Assembly (NCBI GenBank): GCA_963819115.1
Contig: CAWFUR010000010.1
Span: forward strand, 248,001 to 312,000
DNA from: JACVRW01 sp963819115
Lineage (GTDB): Bacteria > Actinomycetota > Thermoleophilia > Solirubrobacterales > Thermoleophilaceae
DNA: 64,000 nt
Direction of reading: 5' to 3'
Shown here: piece by piece, positions 52,120-60,755 of the stretch
How the letters are laid out: every line of letters starts with the position of its first letter
Numbering within the stretch: position 1 is the first letter of the stretch
Translations under genes and position numbers: made by a program
Notes under the pieces: model-generated
Database searches by the model: none
What the model saw: only the letters and a program-made list of their open reading frames with translations
Told to the model about the DNA's origin: nothing

Positions 52120-53124
52120 CTACACGCTGGCGTCGCGCAGGCGGCCGGCCGCGTCCTCGGGCGTGAGTACGTTGAGGTGCACGCCCGTGCCGAGCTCGAG
52201 CCCCGCCAGGTGGGCGAGGCGCGGCATCACGTCGATCCGCCAGCTGAATTGCTCGGCGTCGCGCGGGGCGGTGCGCACCCACATGTTCAGCGGCGGGAGG
52301 CCGCCGAGCACCGATCCCAGGCGCCGCAGCGCATCGTGCAGAACGCGGGCGCCGAGCGGCCCGTCGTCGGTGAACCGGGCCGGGGTGGCCCGGGGCACCA
52401 CCTGGATGTGGAAGGGCACTCGCGAGGCGAACGGGCACAGCGCCACCGCCTCCGAGCCGATCGCGATCACCCGCTCGCGGCGCTTCACCTCCTCCTGAAG
52501 GAGGTCGGCCAGCAGGTTGCGCCCCTGGGTCCGCTCCCAGTAGGCGGTGAAGCGCTCACGCTCGCGGGCGATGGCAGCCGGCACGAAGGGAAGTGCGTAG
52601 AGCTGGGAATGGGTGTGGGGCAGCGAGGCGCCGGCCTCGCGACCCTCGTTCACGATCACGTGCACGTACGACACGTCGCCGTGCTCGCGCATGCGCTCGC
52701 GCCACACGGACATGGCCGTCTCCACCTCCTCGGGGTCCAGATCGGCGAGCGACCACACGGGCCTCGGGGAGTTCACGATCAGCTCGTGGGCCCCGTGGGC
52801 GGCCCGGGTGGCGAACAGCTCGGGCTCGCCGCGCCCGGAGGCAAGCGGGTCGTCTACGGCGTTGGGCTCGCCGGGCGCCAGCGCCGGATAGAGGTTCGGC
52901 ACCACGCGCACACTCCAGCCGGGGCCGTTCGGCTCGCCGCCGTCCGGCCGCAGCGCGAACACCTCGGGTGGGGTCTGATCCTCGTGGCCCTCCGCGAACG
53001 GGTCGCTCGCGGGATCGATCGGCGGACGGGCCGGGAACTCGAGCCAGGCCCCGGGGCGGGTGCCGCGGTCCCCGGCCACGATCACGCGCAGGCCGGTGAG
53101 CGGGTCGATGCGCAGGTCAGGCAA
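52120..53124 (-). CDS. galT: Galactose-1-phosphate uridylyltransferase
   Basis: GalT exchanges UMP between UDP-glucose and galactose 1-phosphate in the Leloir pathway. The 334-residue product has VVPNLYPAL, AHELIVNSPRPVWSLADLDP, YVHVIVNEGREAGASLPHTH followed by SQLYALPFVP (the HxH catalytic motif, His-Thr-His here, usually His-Pro-His), and FHIQVVPRATPARF. Cys/His zinc ligands are not obvious, as in some bacterial forms. It starts at ATG 53124, overlapping the stop of the GNAT gene by 8 bp. No galK or galE is nearby, so it may serve other sugar 1-phosphates. Confidence 0.92.
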   Translation of the reverse strand: MPDLRIDPLTGLRVIVAGDRGTRPGAWLEFPARPPIDPASDPFAEGHEDQTPPEVFALRPDGGEPNGPGWSVRVVPNLYPALAPGEPNAVDDPLASGRGEPELFATRAAHGAHELIVNSPRPVWSLADLDPEEVETAMSVWRERMREHGDVSYVHVIVNEGREAGASLPHTHSQLYALPFVPAAIARERERFTAYWERTQGRNLLADLLQEEVKRRERVIAIGSEAVALCPFASRVPFHIQVVPRATPARFTDDGPLGARVLHDALRRLGSVLGGLPPLNMWVRTAPRDAEQFSWRIDVMPRLAHLAGLELGTGVHLNVLTPEDAAGRLRDASV

Positions 53125-53542
53125 TGCGCTTCTCCATCGCCACGTGCTCGATGCCCTCCTCCACGAAGGGGCTTCCGGCCTCGGCGTAGCCGTCCTTCAG
53201 GTACAGCGAGATGGCACGCGTCTGGGCGTGGAGGGAGATCGTGTCGGCGCCGGCGGCCAGCGCCAGCCGGTCCGCCTCGACGAGAATCGCCGCCGCGATG
53301 CCGCGCCCCCGCGCGTCGGCCTCGACGGTCAGGCGCCCGAGACGCGCGATGCGGCCGCGGAAGAGAAGCCGGCAGGTGCCCAGCACGCGATCGTTCTCCA
53401 CGGCCACCAGGTGCGTGGCCTCGCCGTCCCGTCCGTCGCGGTCGGCCTCGCGCGACACGCCCTGCTCACCGCAGAAGACCCGCTCTCGCAGATCCAGCGC
53501 GGCTGCCAGCTCGGCCTCGGTGAGTGCGGTGCGGACGTCCAG
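53117..53542 (-). CDS. GNAT acetyltransferase, start codon unclear
   Basis: Acetyltransferase of about 141 residues like the ElaA/YjcF group: LRERVFCGEQGVSREADRDG then THLVAVENDRVLGTCRLLF, LTVEADARGRGIAAAILVEA (acetyl-CoA loop) and ISLYLKDGYAEAGSPFVEEG. The conserved N-terminal block LRERVFCGEQGV lies upstream of the nearest GTG (53458), so translation must begin earlier. No ATG, GTG or TTG is in frame between the TlpA stop and that block; CTG 53542 is the best candidate. It overlaps galT by 8 bp at its end. Confidence 0.75.
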   Translation of the reverse strand: MDVRTALTEAELAAALDLRERVFCGEQGVSREADRDGRDGEATHLVAVENDRVLGTCRLLFRGRIARLGRLTVEADARGRGIAAAILVEADRLALAAGADTISLHAQTRAISLYLKDGYAEAGSPFVEEGIEHVAMEKRIA

Positions 53543-53546
53543 AAGA

Positions 53547-54092
53547 TCAGCGAGCGTAGCGCTGGATGTCCTTGGCGAGGTCGGCCTCCGTTTGGTACAC
53601 GCCTTGGTGGAGAAAGGCGACCTTGCCCCTGCGGTCGTAGTACGCCGTGGCGGGCAGGCCCACCACGTGGAAGGAGCCCGCGATCTTCTCGTCGGGGTCC
53701 CTGAAGCTCGGGTACGGGAGCGGATACTTCTCGAGGAACTTCCGGGCGTTGCCGTCGTTGTCGTTGGTGTTCACGCCGAGGAACGCGATCTGCTTCCCGC
53801 GCTTGATGGCCTGCTTCTGGAAGTACGGGAACTCGAACCGGCAGGGTCCGCACCAGGACCCCCAGAGGTTCACCACCACGGGCCGGCCGCGCAGCTTCGC
53901 GAGCTGTGTGTCGAGTGCGTCGCGGCCTCCCTCCAGCAGCTTGTCCTGCTGGCGGTAGACCGCGGCCAGCGGGGCCGGCGCTCCGGCAAGCTTCGTGAAG
54001 TCGGCGGTGGAGGCGGACTTGTCCGGCTTGTCCGAGCTGCACGCCGCCAGCACGAGTGATGTGACCAAGAGCAGGAGCCCGATCCGGCGCAT
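53547..54092 (-). CDS. TlpA-like thiol:disulfide lipoprotein
   Basis: Exported thioredoxin-like protein of 181 residues. A lipoprotein signal ends at LVLAAC (Cys18 lipidated), followed by the redoxin domain with VVVNLWGSWCGPCRFEFPYF (active-site Cys81 and Cys84), FLGVNTNDNDGNARKFLE and the cis-Pro in VVGLPATAYYD. TlpA/ResA-type proteins reduce apocytochrome c or other secreted proteins. The window also carries Ccm genes at the far end, a functional match even though they are not linked. Confidence 0.93.
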   Translation of the reverse strand: MRRIGLLLLVTSLVLAACSSDKPDKSASTADFTKLAGAPAPLAAVYRQQDKLLEGGRDALDTQLAKLRGRPVVVNLWGSWCGPCRFEFPYFQKQAIKRGKQIAFLGVNTNDNDGNARKFLEKYPLPYPSFRDPDEKIAGSFHVVGLPATAYYDRRGKVAFLHQGVYQTEADLAKDIQRYAR

Positions 54093-54147
54093 GCCCCAAG
54101 GGTGGCAGAAGCTTCACCCAGGTGAAGGCGGACGATCCGGTCCTCGT

Positions 54148-54156
54148 GTGCGATAA
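54148..54156 (+). promoter_or_regulatory. Extended -10 element before the helicase gene
   Basis: TGC followed by GATAAT (54151-54156) forms an extended -10 sequence in the 227-bp gap between the divergent TlpA gene and the helicase gene. No good -35 is seen. A transcript would have a leader of about 155 bases, in which I see no known riboswitch. Confidence 0.35.
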
Positions 54157-54319
54157 TGAACCTACGCCGATCGTTCTGGATGGACTCGGCGCGCTCGCCG
54201 CTCTCGGCAAACGATGGGAGAGCGGTGAATACGAAGGACGGACCCGCTTACCGCGCGGGAACATTTTCACCGCGGCGATAGCCCGGCCCGTCCGTTCCCC
54301 CTGTTGAGAGACGCCTTCC

Positions 54320-56821
54320 GTGGCTGAAAGAAGCTCTGTGGCTGAAGCCTCGCCGGTTTCCGGCGAAGATCTCCGGCGCGCCGAAGATTTCGCGCGCGAG
54401 CCCCTCGTGGTCGAGGGAGAGGACCCCACCGTCGCCCTCGCGAAGGGCACGGTGCGTCGTGCTGCGCTCGATGCCGCGATGGCCGAGCTCGAAGCCGGCC
54501 GCGACGAGCCCTCGGTCGAGTGGCGCCGCGAGTACTCGCTGACGCTCGGGCTCGAGCGCCTGGTGGCCGAGGACGAGCCGCATCTCGTGGACGGCACGGT
54601 GCTGTCGGCGCACCAGGTGGACGCGCTGTCCGGCACCCTGATCGCCCTCACCGCCGAGATTCTCGTGCCGAGCAACTCGAACGGCGCCTCACGAGCCAAG
54701 GTCGAGGAGCTGCCCACCGGCGAGGTGGAGATCGAGGGCGACGAGCTCACCGACGAGGAGCCGCTCGACTGGGACGAGGCCGAGGAGGCCGAGGAGGAGG
54801 CGGCATCGGAGGCCGTGCTCGAGGACCCCGGCGCCAGCCGCCGCTTCTGGTTCGAGCACGCCACCGGCGCGGGCAAGACCGTGGCCGCGCTCGGATTCGT
54901 GGAGGCCTCGCGCACCGGCGGCGTCCTGATCCTCACCCACCGCCGCAACCTGGTGGACCAGTTCCTGGGCGAGTTGCGCGACCGCGGCTACCGCGACCGC
55001 ATCTCGCCGCCGCTCCTGCGCAACGGGGACGAGCCTCCCGTGGGCGGACCGGTCACGGTTGAGACCTACCAGTGGTTCGTGCGCAATGGCGGCAAGATCT
55101 CGGACGCCTACACGATCGTCATCTGCGACGAGGCGCACACCGCGCTGGGCGAGAAGACGAGCGCCTCGATCCGCCAGTGGACGGGGCCCGTGTTCATCGG
55201 GATGACGGCCACCGGCGCGCTCATCGCCCGCCACGTCACCGATCTCTTCCCCACCCAGACCTCGCGCTTCGACCTCGCGCAGGCGGCGCGCCGCGGGGTG
55301 ATCTCGCCTCTGCGTTGCGTGCGCATTCCGCCCGGAGTGGGAGTGCGCTCGATCGCCAACGTGCCGCTGCGCAAGGGCGAGGTGGACCAGGACTTCGACC
55401 AGGAGCAGCTGGCCGCACTGCTCGACCAGACGCCCTTCAACCTGGCCGTGGCCGACCTCTACAAGACCCGCTTCAAGGACCTGCCCGGGGTCGTGTACTC
55501 CGCGGGGGTGCAGCACGCACACAACGTGGCCAAGGCCTTCCAGGACGCGGGCATAAAGGCCAAGGCCGTGTCCGGGGAGACACCGAAGCGCGAACTGGCC
55601 CGGATCCTCGCGGACTACGAGCGCGGCGAGGTGGACGTGCTGGTGAACGCGCAGCTTCTGGCCGAGGGCTGGAACTCGCCGCGGGCCACCGTCTGCATGC
55701 ACCTCGCCCCCACGGCTTCCAAGCGCATCTACCAGCAGCGCGTGGGCCGCGTCACCCGGCGCAACCCGGGCAAGGAGGCGGGGATCGTCGTGGACTTCGT
55801 CCACCCGGCCACACCCAACGACGATCCCGTGGTGACCCTTCACTCGCTCCTCGACCGCGACGTTTACCGCGGGGGCGCGATCGTGGTGGGCCCGGTTCGC
55901 CGCGGACGCGGGCGTCGCCTGCGGGTCGAGCGCCGTGTCGTGCCCGTCACCGCCGACGAGGATCGCCGCGCGCAGGTATTCGAGCGCGAGCTCTGGCGTA
56001 TGGCGGTGGAGCACCTGAACTGGGGCCAACAGCAGGCCTGGGCCATGCTCGCGGGCGCGCGGGTGGCCTCAAACAACTGGCGCCGGGCCAAGGCGATGCT
56101 CCACTTCGACTCCACCGGTGAGCTGCGGCGGCTCTTCCTGCTCACCTGCCTGCGCCGCAACCGCAACGCGCAGCTTCGCCTGCGGGCCCTCACCGAGGTG
56201 GGTGGGGCACGCGATGCCGAGGCCTTCGACGACGCCGTGGAGATCGTGGGCGGCTGGCCCCGCGAAGAGCGGCGAGAGGGCGTGAAGGTGCTGCTCCAGG
56301 CGCTGGCCGAGCGCCAGATCGGGCGCCGCGACCAGGCCGCCCGCTGGCTCTGGCACCTGGCCGAGTACAGCCGCGAGGTGCACGAGGAGTACGCGGTGCA
56401 GCGCTGGCCCGAGACCAAGCGCCTCCTGGGACTGCTCGTGAACTCCGCCGGCGCGGCCCACGCCCGCAACGCCCGCCGGCTGGTGCAGGCCGCCCGCAAG
56501 CACGACCGCCGCCTCTCCGCGGCGCTCCTGGCCGCCGCGCTGGATCACACCCCCGAGGCGCACCAGGTCCTCGAGGGCGCGCGCATGCGGATGGCCCGCA
56601 AGCCCTCGGCTCTGGCGCGCGAGCTGCTTCGCAACTTCCCGAAGGGCAAGCGGCGCCGTGGTGGCCGGCGCCGGCGCAAGAAGGGCGGCGGCGACGCCGA
56701 CGCGCCGGAGACGGAGTCCACGCAGAAGATCGAGAGCGGGGGCGGCCGCGGCCGGAGTCGGAAGAACAAGGATGACCGCGACGGTTCGTCGAGCGACGGC
56801 GCCGAGCGCGACGCGGCTTAG
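54320..56821 (+). CDS. SF2 DEAD/DEAH-box helicase with acidic insert and basic tail
   Basis: Helicase-like ATPase of 833 residues. Motif I is ATGAGKT (about 182-188), motif II is CDEAH (about 269), motif III is MTATG (about 295), and motif VI is QQRVGRVTR (about 472). The N-terminal 130 residues are helical; then an acidic stretch (EGDELTDEEPLDWDEAEEAE) precedes motif I. The C-terminal 280 residues are helical and end in a very basic tail (KRRRGGRRRRKKGGG) that may bind nucleic acid. It resembles RecQ-less SF2 proteins related to type III restriction subunits, but no methylase or nuclease lies nearby. The GTG at 54320 is the first start of the frame. The stop overlaps birA convergently. Confidence 0.85.
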   Translation: MAERSSVAEASPVSGEDLRRAEDFAREPLVVEGEDPTVALAKGTVRRAALDAAMAELEAGRDEPSVEWRREYSLTLGLERLVAEDEPHLVDGTVLSAHQVDALSGTLIALTAEILVPSNSNGASRAKVEELPTGEVEIEGDELTDEEPLDWDEAEEAEEEAASEAVLEDPGASRRFWFEHATGAGKTVAALGFVEASRTGGVLILTHRRNLVDQFLGELRDRGYRDRISPPLLRNGDEPPVGGPVTVETYQWFVRNGGKISDAYTIVICDEAHTALGEKTSASIRQWTGPVFIGMTATGALIARHVTDLFPTQTSRFDLAQAARRGVISPLRCVRIPPGVGVRSIANVPLRKGEVDQDFDQEQLAALLDQTPFNLAVADLYKTRFKDLPGVVYSAGVQHAHNVAKAFQDAGIKAKAVSGETPKRELARILADYERGEVDVLVNAQLLAEGWNSPRATVCMHLAPTASKRIYQQRVGRVTRRNPGKEAGIVVDFVHPATPNDDPVVTLHSLLDRDVYRGGAIVVGPVRRGRGRRLRVERRVVPVTADEDRRAQVFERELWRMAVEHLNWGQQQAWAMLAGARVASNNWRRAKAMLHFDSTGELRRLFLLTCLRRNRNAQLRLRALTEVGGARDAEAFDDAVEIVGGWPREERREGVKVLLQALAERQIGRRDQAARWLWHLAEYSREVHEEYAVQRWPETKRLLGLLVNSAGAAHARNARRLVQAARKHDRRLSAALLAAALDHTPEAHQVLEGARMRMARKPSALARELLRNFPKGKRRRGGRRRRKKGGGDADAPETESTQKIESGGGRGRSRKNKDDRDGSSSDGAERDAA

Positions 56822-57501
56822 CTTCTTCTGAGGTGAACCTCGCCGGCGCGCAGGGCCACTCGCCCGTCGCCGGTATCCACCAGCAGCGAGCCGTCCCCGT
56901 CGATCCCGGCCGCCGTGCCCTCCCCGCCGTCCCAGCGAACCTCGCGGCCCAGCAGGGCGTCGCGCCGGCGCCATTCCGTGAGGATCTCGTCCATCGGGCT
57001 CCGCAGGCGCGCGTCGAGGCGGGCCAGCAGGGACGCCAGCACGGCCTCCGCGGTGGTCACGTCCGGATCCGCGATGGCGAGTGAGATGGCGGTCTCGCGG
57101 AGGTCGGCCGGGAACTCCTCCTCGCGGGTGGTCACGTTGAGCCCGATGCCCAGCACCGCCCATCCGTCCTGCGGGCGCCCCTCCACCAGGATGCCCGCCA
57201 GCTTGCGCCCGTCCACCAGCACGTCGTTGGGCCACTTGATCAGGCAGTCGGGGGCCACGGCCTCGCACACGGCCACCGCGGCGGCCAGCGGCAGGCCCTC
57301 GGCGGGTGGGCGCAACACCACGGACATCAGGACCGCCGCTCCGGGCGCGGCCGTCCAGGTTCGTCCCTGCCGGCCCCGCCCCGCCGACTGCTCAGCGGCC
57401 GTGACCAGCGTGCCGTGGGGTGCTCCCGCCCCGGCCAGTGCTCGCGCGCGCTCGTTCGTGGAGTCGGCCAGGCGGTGGTGGACGCGTGGCGTGCCGATCA
57501 T
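56818..57501 (-). CDS. birA: Biotin--[acetyl-CoA-carboxylase] ligase
   Basis: Biotin protein ligase of 227 residues. Motifs are STNERARAL, the biotinoyl-AMP loop EQSAGRGRQGRTWTAAPGAA, IKWPNDVLVDGRKLAGILVE, and GIGLNVTTREEEFP. The N-terminal DNA-binding domain of E. coli-type BirA is absent, so it is a monofunctional ligase that cannot repress biotin genes. It is the last gene of the minus-strand operon, overlapping the SAM hydrolase gene by ATGA (57498-57501). Confidence 0.95.
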   Translation of the reverse strand: MIGTPRVHHRLADSTNERARALAGAGAPHGTLVTAAEQSAGRGRQGRTWTAAPGAAVLMSVVLRPPAEGLPLAAAVAVCEAVAPDCLIKWPNDVLVDGRKLAGILVEGRPQDGWAVLGIGLNVTTREEEFPADLRETAISLAIADPDVTTAEAVLASLLARLDARLRSPMDEILTEWRRRDALLGREVRWDGGEGTAAGIDGDGSLLVDTGDGRVALRAGEVHLRRS

Positions 57502-58298
57502 GCCGGGCGCAGCCTGACCTCCGCGTCGGGCTCGATCTCCAGCATCGTGGCGGCGTCGCCGCGGTTCACCGCGACGGCGAGCGTCCAGGAGGCGTCCTCG
57601 TAGACGAGGAGCTCACCCTCCGGCACGTCGGCGAAGGTGTGCGCGTAGGTGGCGCGCCGCCGCCGGTCGCCCACCTCGACCTCCACCTGCCCGCCCAGCG
57701 TGAGGCCGGTGTGGGTGAGGCGGTCGTGGTCCACGTCCAGGGCCACGTTGCCGAACCTGTCCGTGATGAGTGCGTGGGCCACCAGCGTACCGTTCTCCTC
57801 ACGCGGGACGGGAAGCTCCAGGCGGGTCAGCGTGTCCGGCTCCACCGGGTCGCCGGCATCCGCCAGCTCGGCGCCGGCAGCCAGATGGGCTGCCACCGGG
57901 GCGAACAGGTCGCGCCCGTGGAAGGTGGCGGAGACCGGCTCCAGGCGATGCGGAGAGCGCGTCACGTCCACGGCCAGCCGCACCCCGCCGCTCCGCTCCC
58001 ACGCCAGGCTCAGCAGGCCGTTGTCCGGGCCCACGAGGATGCGGCCGTCGGCGGTCTCCAGGGCCACGGCACGGCGTTCGGTGCCCACCTGCGGGTCCAC
58101 CACGGCCACGTGCACCCCGACCGGCATGTAGCGCAGGGTGTTGCGCAGCACGATCGCGCCGTGGCGCACGTCGTAGCGGGTGATCCCGTGGGTCACGTCC
58201 ACGATCTGGGCGTCGGGGTGGATCGACCTGATCACCCCGTGGCAAACGCCCACGAACTCGTCGTCGCGGCCGTAGTCGGTGAGGAGGCTCACGATCAT
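57498..58298 (-). CDS. SAM hydrolase (DUF62 / S-adenosylmethionine hydroxide adenosyltransferase)
   Basis: Cytoplasmic protein of 266 residues of the fluorinase/DUF62 family. Motifs are SLLTDYGRDDEFVGVCHGV, DVTHGITRYDVRHGA, VAVVDPQVGT, HGRDLFAPVAAHLAAG and DRFGNVALDV, with a C-terminal beta domain. Characterised non-fluorinating members hydrolyse S-adenosylmethionine to adenosine and methionine. Its place between birA and cobA/hemD puts a SAM-consuming enzyme beside a SAM-dependent methyltransferase, a combination worth noting. It overlaps both neighbours by ATGA. Confidence 0.92.
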   Translation of the reverse strand: MIVSLLTDYGRDDEFVGVCHGVIRSIHPDAQIVDVTHGITRYDVRHGAIVLRNTLRYMPVGVHVAVVDPQVGTERRAVALETADGRILVGPDNGLLSLAWERSGGVRLAVDVTRSPHRLEPVSATFHGRDLFAPVAAHLAAGAELADAGDPVEPDTLTRLELPVPREENGTLVAHALITDRFGNVALDVDHDRLTHTGLTLGGQVEVEVGDRRRRATYAHTFADVPEGELLVYEDASWTLAVAVNRGDAATMLEIEPDAEVRLRPA

Positions 58299-59800
58299 CG
58301 CGCGCGGTCCACGTCTCCCAGGAGCGCGTCCACCAGGCCGTCGATGTCGTGCCGCTCGGCCTCCACGTCCACCGGCACGCTCAGCTCTGCCGCGGTGGCG
58401 CTGGTCACGGGACCGATGGACACCACCCGGGCGCCGCCGGGCACGCGGCCTCCGGAGTCGAGGAAGAAGCGGATGGTGGAGCTGGAGGTGAAGGTCACGT
58501 AGGTGGCGCGCTCGAGCGCGGCCAGGGCCTCCTCGGGAAGCGGCTCGGCCACCGTCTCGTACACGGTCACGTCGTCCACGTTCGCTCCGCGAGCCACCAG
58601 GGCGTCGGGCAGGAGGTCGCGTGCCTCGGCGGCCCTGGCCACCAGCACGGATCGTCCCTCCACCGGCACGGCCACCAGCGACTCCACCAGTGCCTCGGCG
58701 ATCGATCGCGGCGGAACCACGTCCGCTGCGATGCCGCGCCGGGCCAGCTCGGCCGCCGTGCCCGGGCCGATCGCGGCCACGGTGGCCGCGGCGAACACGC
58801 GGGCGTCCTGTCCGGCGCCCTCCAGGGCATCGAAGAGAAGCCGCACGCCGTTCGGGCTCGTGAAGCACACGAGGGCGTACTCTCGGATGCGGGACAGGGC
58901 TTCGAGCAGATCGCCCTCCACCGGCCGCGGCTCGATGCGGATCGCCGGCGTCTCCACCACCTCGGCGCCGAGGTTCCGCAGCCGGGACGCCAGGCCGCTC
59001 GCCTGTGCCCGGGCGCGGGTCACCGCCACCACCTGGCCGTGGAGGGGCCGCCGTTCCAGCCAGGCCAGCGTGTCGCGCAGTCCCGCCGAGCGGCCCACGA
59101 CCACGATGGCGGGCGCCCGAATCTCCTCGGCGGCCACGGTCGCGGCGATTGCGGAGAGCGTGGCGGTCACGGTGCGCTGCCCCGGCAGCGTTCCCCGCTC
59201 CACCACCGCCGCCGGCTCGTCCGCGGGGCGCCCGGCGGCCACCAGCCGCTCGGCGATGCCGGGCAGGTTGCCCACGCCCATGTAGAAGACGAGCGTGCCC
59301 GGGAAGCGCGCCAGTGCCTCCCAGTCGATGCTCGAGTCGTCCTTCTCCGGATCCTCGTGCCCGGTTACGAACGCCACGGCGGACGCGGTATCGCGGTGCG
59401 TCACCGGTATGCCCGCGTACGCCGGCGCCGCCACCCCCGCGGTAACGCCGGGCACGATCTCGAAGGGCACCCCGGCGGCGGCCAGCTCCTCCGCCTCCTC
59501 GCCACCGCGGCCGAAGACGAACGGGTCGCCCCCCTTGAGGCGCACCACCGTTTGCCCCGCACGCCCGAGCTCCACGAGCAGCGAATTGATGTCCTCCTGA
59601 GGCATCGCCGGGTCGCCCGGGCGCTTGCCCACGTAGCGGAGGTCCGCGCCGGGGCGTGCGCCCTCCAGTGCGTCCGTCGGGATCAGGCGGTCGTAGAGGA
59701 TCACATCGGCCTCGCCGATCAGCTCGAGCGCGCGACGGGTCATGAGCCCGGGGTCGCCGGGCCCGGCGCCCACCAGGTACACGGTGCCCGCGGCCATCAT
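58295..59800 (-). CDS. cobA/hemD: Fused uroporphyrinogen-III C-methyltransferase/uroporphyrinogen-III synthase
   Basis: Two-domain protein of 501 residues. Residues about 1-245 form the SAM-dependent methyltransferase (SUMT): TVYLVGAGPGDPGLMTRRAL, RLKGGDPFVFGRGGEEAEEL, and GVAAPAYAGIPVTHRDTASA. Residues about 255-500 form uroporphyrinogen-III synthase (HemD): VAVTRARAQASGLASRLRNL, FTSPNGVRLLFDAL, and VTFTSSSTIRFFLDSGG. The first half diverts uroporphyrinogen III to siroheme or cobalamin, the second makes it from hydroxymethylbilane. The ATG pair at 59800/59797 is the start; it lies 7 bp after hemC. Confidence 0.96.
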   Translation of the reverse strand: MMAAGTVYLVGAGPGDPGLMTRRALELIGEADVILYDRLIPTDALEGARPGADLRYVGKRPGDPAMPQEDINSLLVELGRAGQTVVRLKGGDPFVFGRGGEEAEELAAAGVPFEIVPGVTAGVAAPAYAGIPVTHRDTASAVAFVTGHEDPEKDDSSIDWEALARFPGTLVFYMGVGNLPGIAERLVAAGRPADEPAAVVERGTLPGQRTVTATLSAIAATVAAEEIRAPAIVVVGRSAGLRDTLAWLERRPLHGQVVAVTRARAQASGLASRLRNLGAEVVETPAIRIEPRPVEGDLLEALSRIREYALVCFTSPNGVRLLFDALEGAGQDARVFAAATVAAIGPGTAAELARRGIAADVVPPRSIAEALVESLVAVPVEGRSVLVARAAEARDLLPDALVARGANVDDVTVYETVAEPLPEEALAALERATYVTFTSSSTIRFFLDSGGRVPGGARVVSIGPVTSATAAELSVPVDVEAERHDIDGLVDALLGDVDRAR

Positions 59801-59807
59801 CTGCACG

Positions 59808-60755
59808 CTAAGGCATGGTCCGGTGCTCGCCCGGCCGGCGCTCGGGCTGCGCTTCTCCCCGCGTCGCGGCCCGCTCGGCCTCGGCCAGCAGCTCGCCCGC
59901 CCCCGCGGAGAGCAGTCGCGCGGCCACCGCCCGGCCGAGCGCGGCCGGCTCGCCGCCCGGACCGGCCAGCTCGTCCCGGATCCAGTGGCTGCCGTCGGGC
60001 ATCCCGACGTACGCGGAGAGCACGAGGTTCTCGCCGTCCACGCGGGCGATGGCTCCCATGGGCGTGGAGCAGCCGGCATCGAGGCCGACCACCACCGCCC
60101 GCTCCGCCAGCAGCGCGGTGAGCGCCTCGCGGTCGGTCACGGCGCCGGCGGCCTCGGCCATGCTCTCGTCGCCGGCCCGCGCCTCGAGTGCCAGGCATCC
60201 CTGACCCGCCGCCGGAAGCAGCTCCTCCGTGGCCACCGGCACGCCCTCCTCGGCGCGTCCCAGCCGGGCCAGCCCGGCCGCGGCCAGCACCACGGCGTCG
60301 TAGTCCCCGGAGGCCAGGCGGCTGAGGCGCGTGTCCACGTTGCCGCGCAGGTCGCGCACGTCGAGGCCGGGGCGCACGGCCAGCAGCTGAGAGCGGCGCC
60401 TGAGGCTCCCGGTGCCCACCACCGCGCCGTCGGCCAGTCCGGCGAGGGAGGGCGCACCACAGAGCGCGTCACGCGGGTCGGCGCGCCGGGGCACGCCCAC
60501 GATCGCGAGGCCGTCGGGGAGGACCCCGGGCACGTCCTTGGCCGAGTGCACCGCCAGGTCCACCTCGCCCGCCAGGAGCGCGTCCTCGATCTCCTTCACG
60601 AACCGCGCCTTGTCCTCGGCCGGCGGCCCGTCGCCGCGGCTGCGATCGCCGGTGGTTGTGATCGGAACCAGCTCCACCTCACCAGGCAGGCTGTCCGCGA
60701 CCAGGCCGGCCTGGGCCAGCGCCAGCGCGCTGCCACGGGTGCCGAGGCGGATCAC
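59808..60755 (-). CDS. hemC: Hydroxymethylbilane synthase, repeat-derived C-terminus
   Basis: HemC joins four porphobilinogens into hydroxymethylbilane. The 315-residue product has RLGTRGSALALAQAGLVAD, DLAVHSAKDVPGVLPDGL, GTGSLRRRSQLLAVRPGL, RGNVDTRLSRLASGDYDAVV, and VGLDAGCSTPMGAIARV, where Cys binds the dipyrromethane cofactor. The last ~17 residues (near GEAQPERRPGEHRTMP) are encoded by a copy of the 44-bp repeat and are not conserved in the family. GTG 60755 overlaps the stop of hemA (GTGA). Confidence 0.96.
   Translation of the reverse strand: MIRLGTRGSALALAQAGLVADSLPGEVELVPITTTGDRSRGDGPPAEDKARFVKEIEDALLAGEVDLAVHSAKDVPGVLPDGLAIVGVPRRADPRDALCGAPSLAGLADGAVVGTGSLRRRSQLLAVRPGLDVRDLRGNVDTRLSRLASGDYDAVVLAAAGLARLGRAEEGVPVATEELLPAAGQGCLALEARAGDESMAEAAGAVTDREALTALLAERAVVVGLDAGCSTPMGAIARVDGENLVLSAYVGMPDGSHWIRDELAGPGGEPAALGRAVAARLLSAGAGELLAEAERAATRGEAQPERRPGEHRTMP
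59817..59860 (+). repeat. Dispersed 44-bp hairpin repeat, copy D (codes the end of hemC)
   Basis: Begins GGTCCGGTGCTCGCCCGG on the plus strand. The stem is GCCCGG/TCGGGC, with one G-T pair. It encodes most of the C-terminal tail of HemC on the other strand, so an ancestral hemC stop was probably replaced or extended by the element. Confidence 0.85.

Noticed and set aside
54122..54307. 61-codon frame ahead of the helicase gene
   Set aside because: It begins in the TlpA promoter region, has no ribosome site and no conserved-looking pattern.
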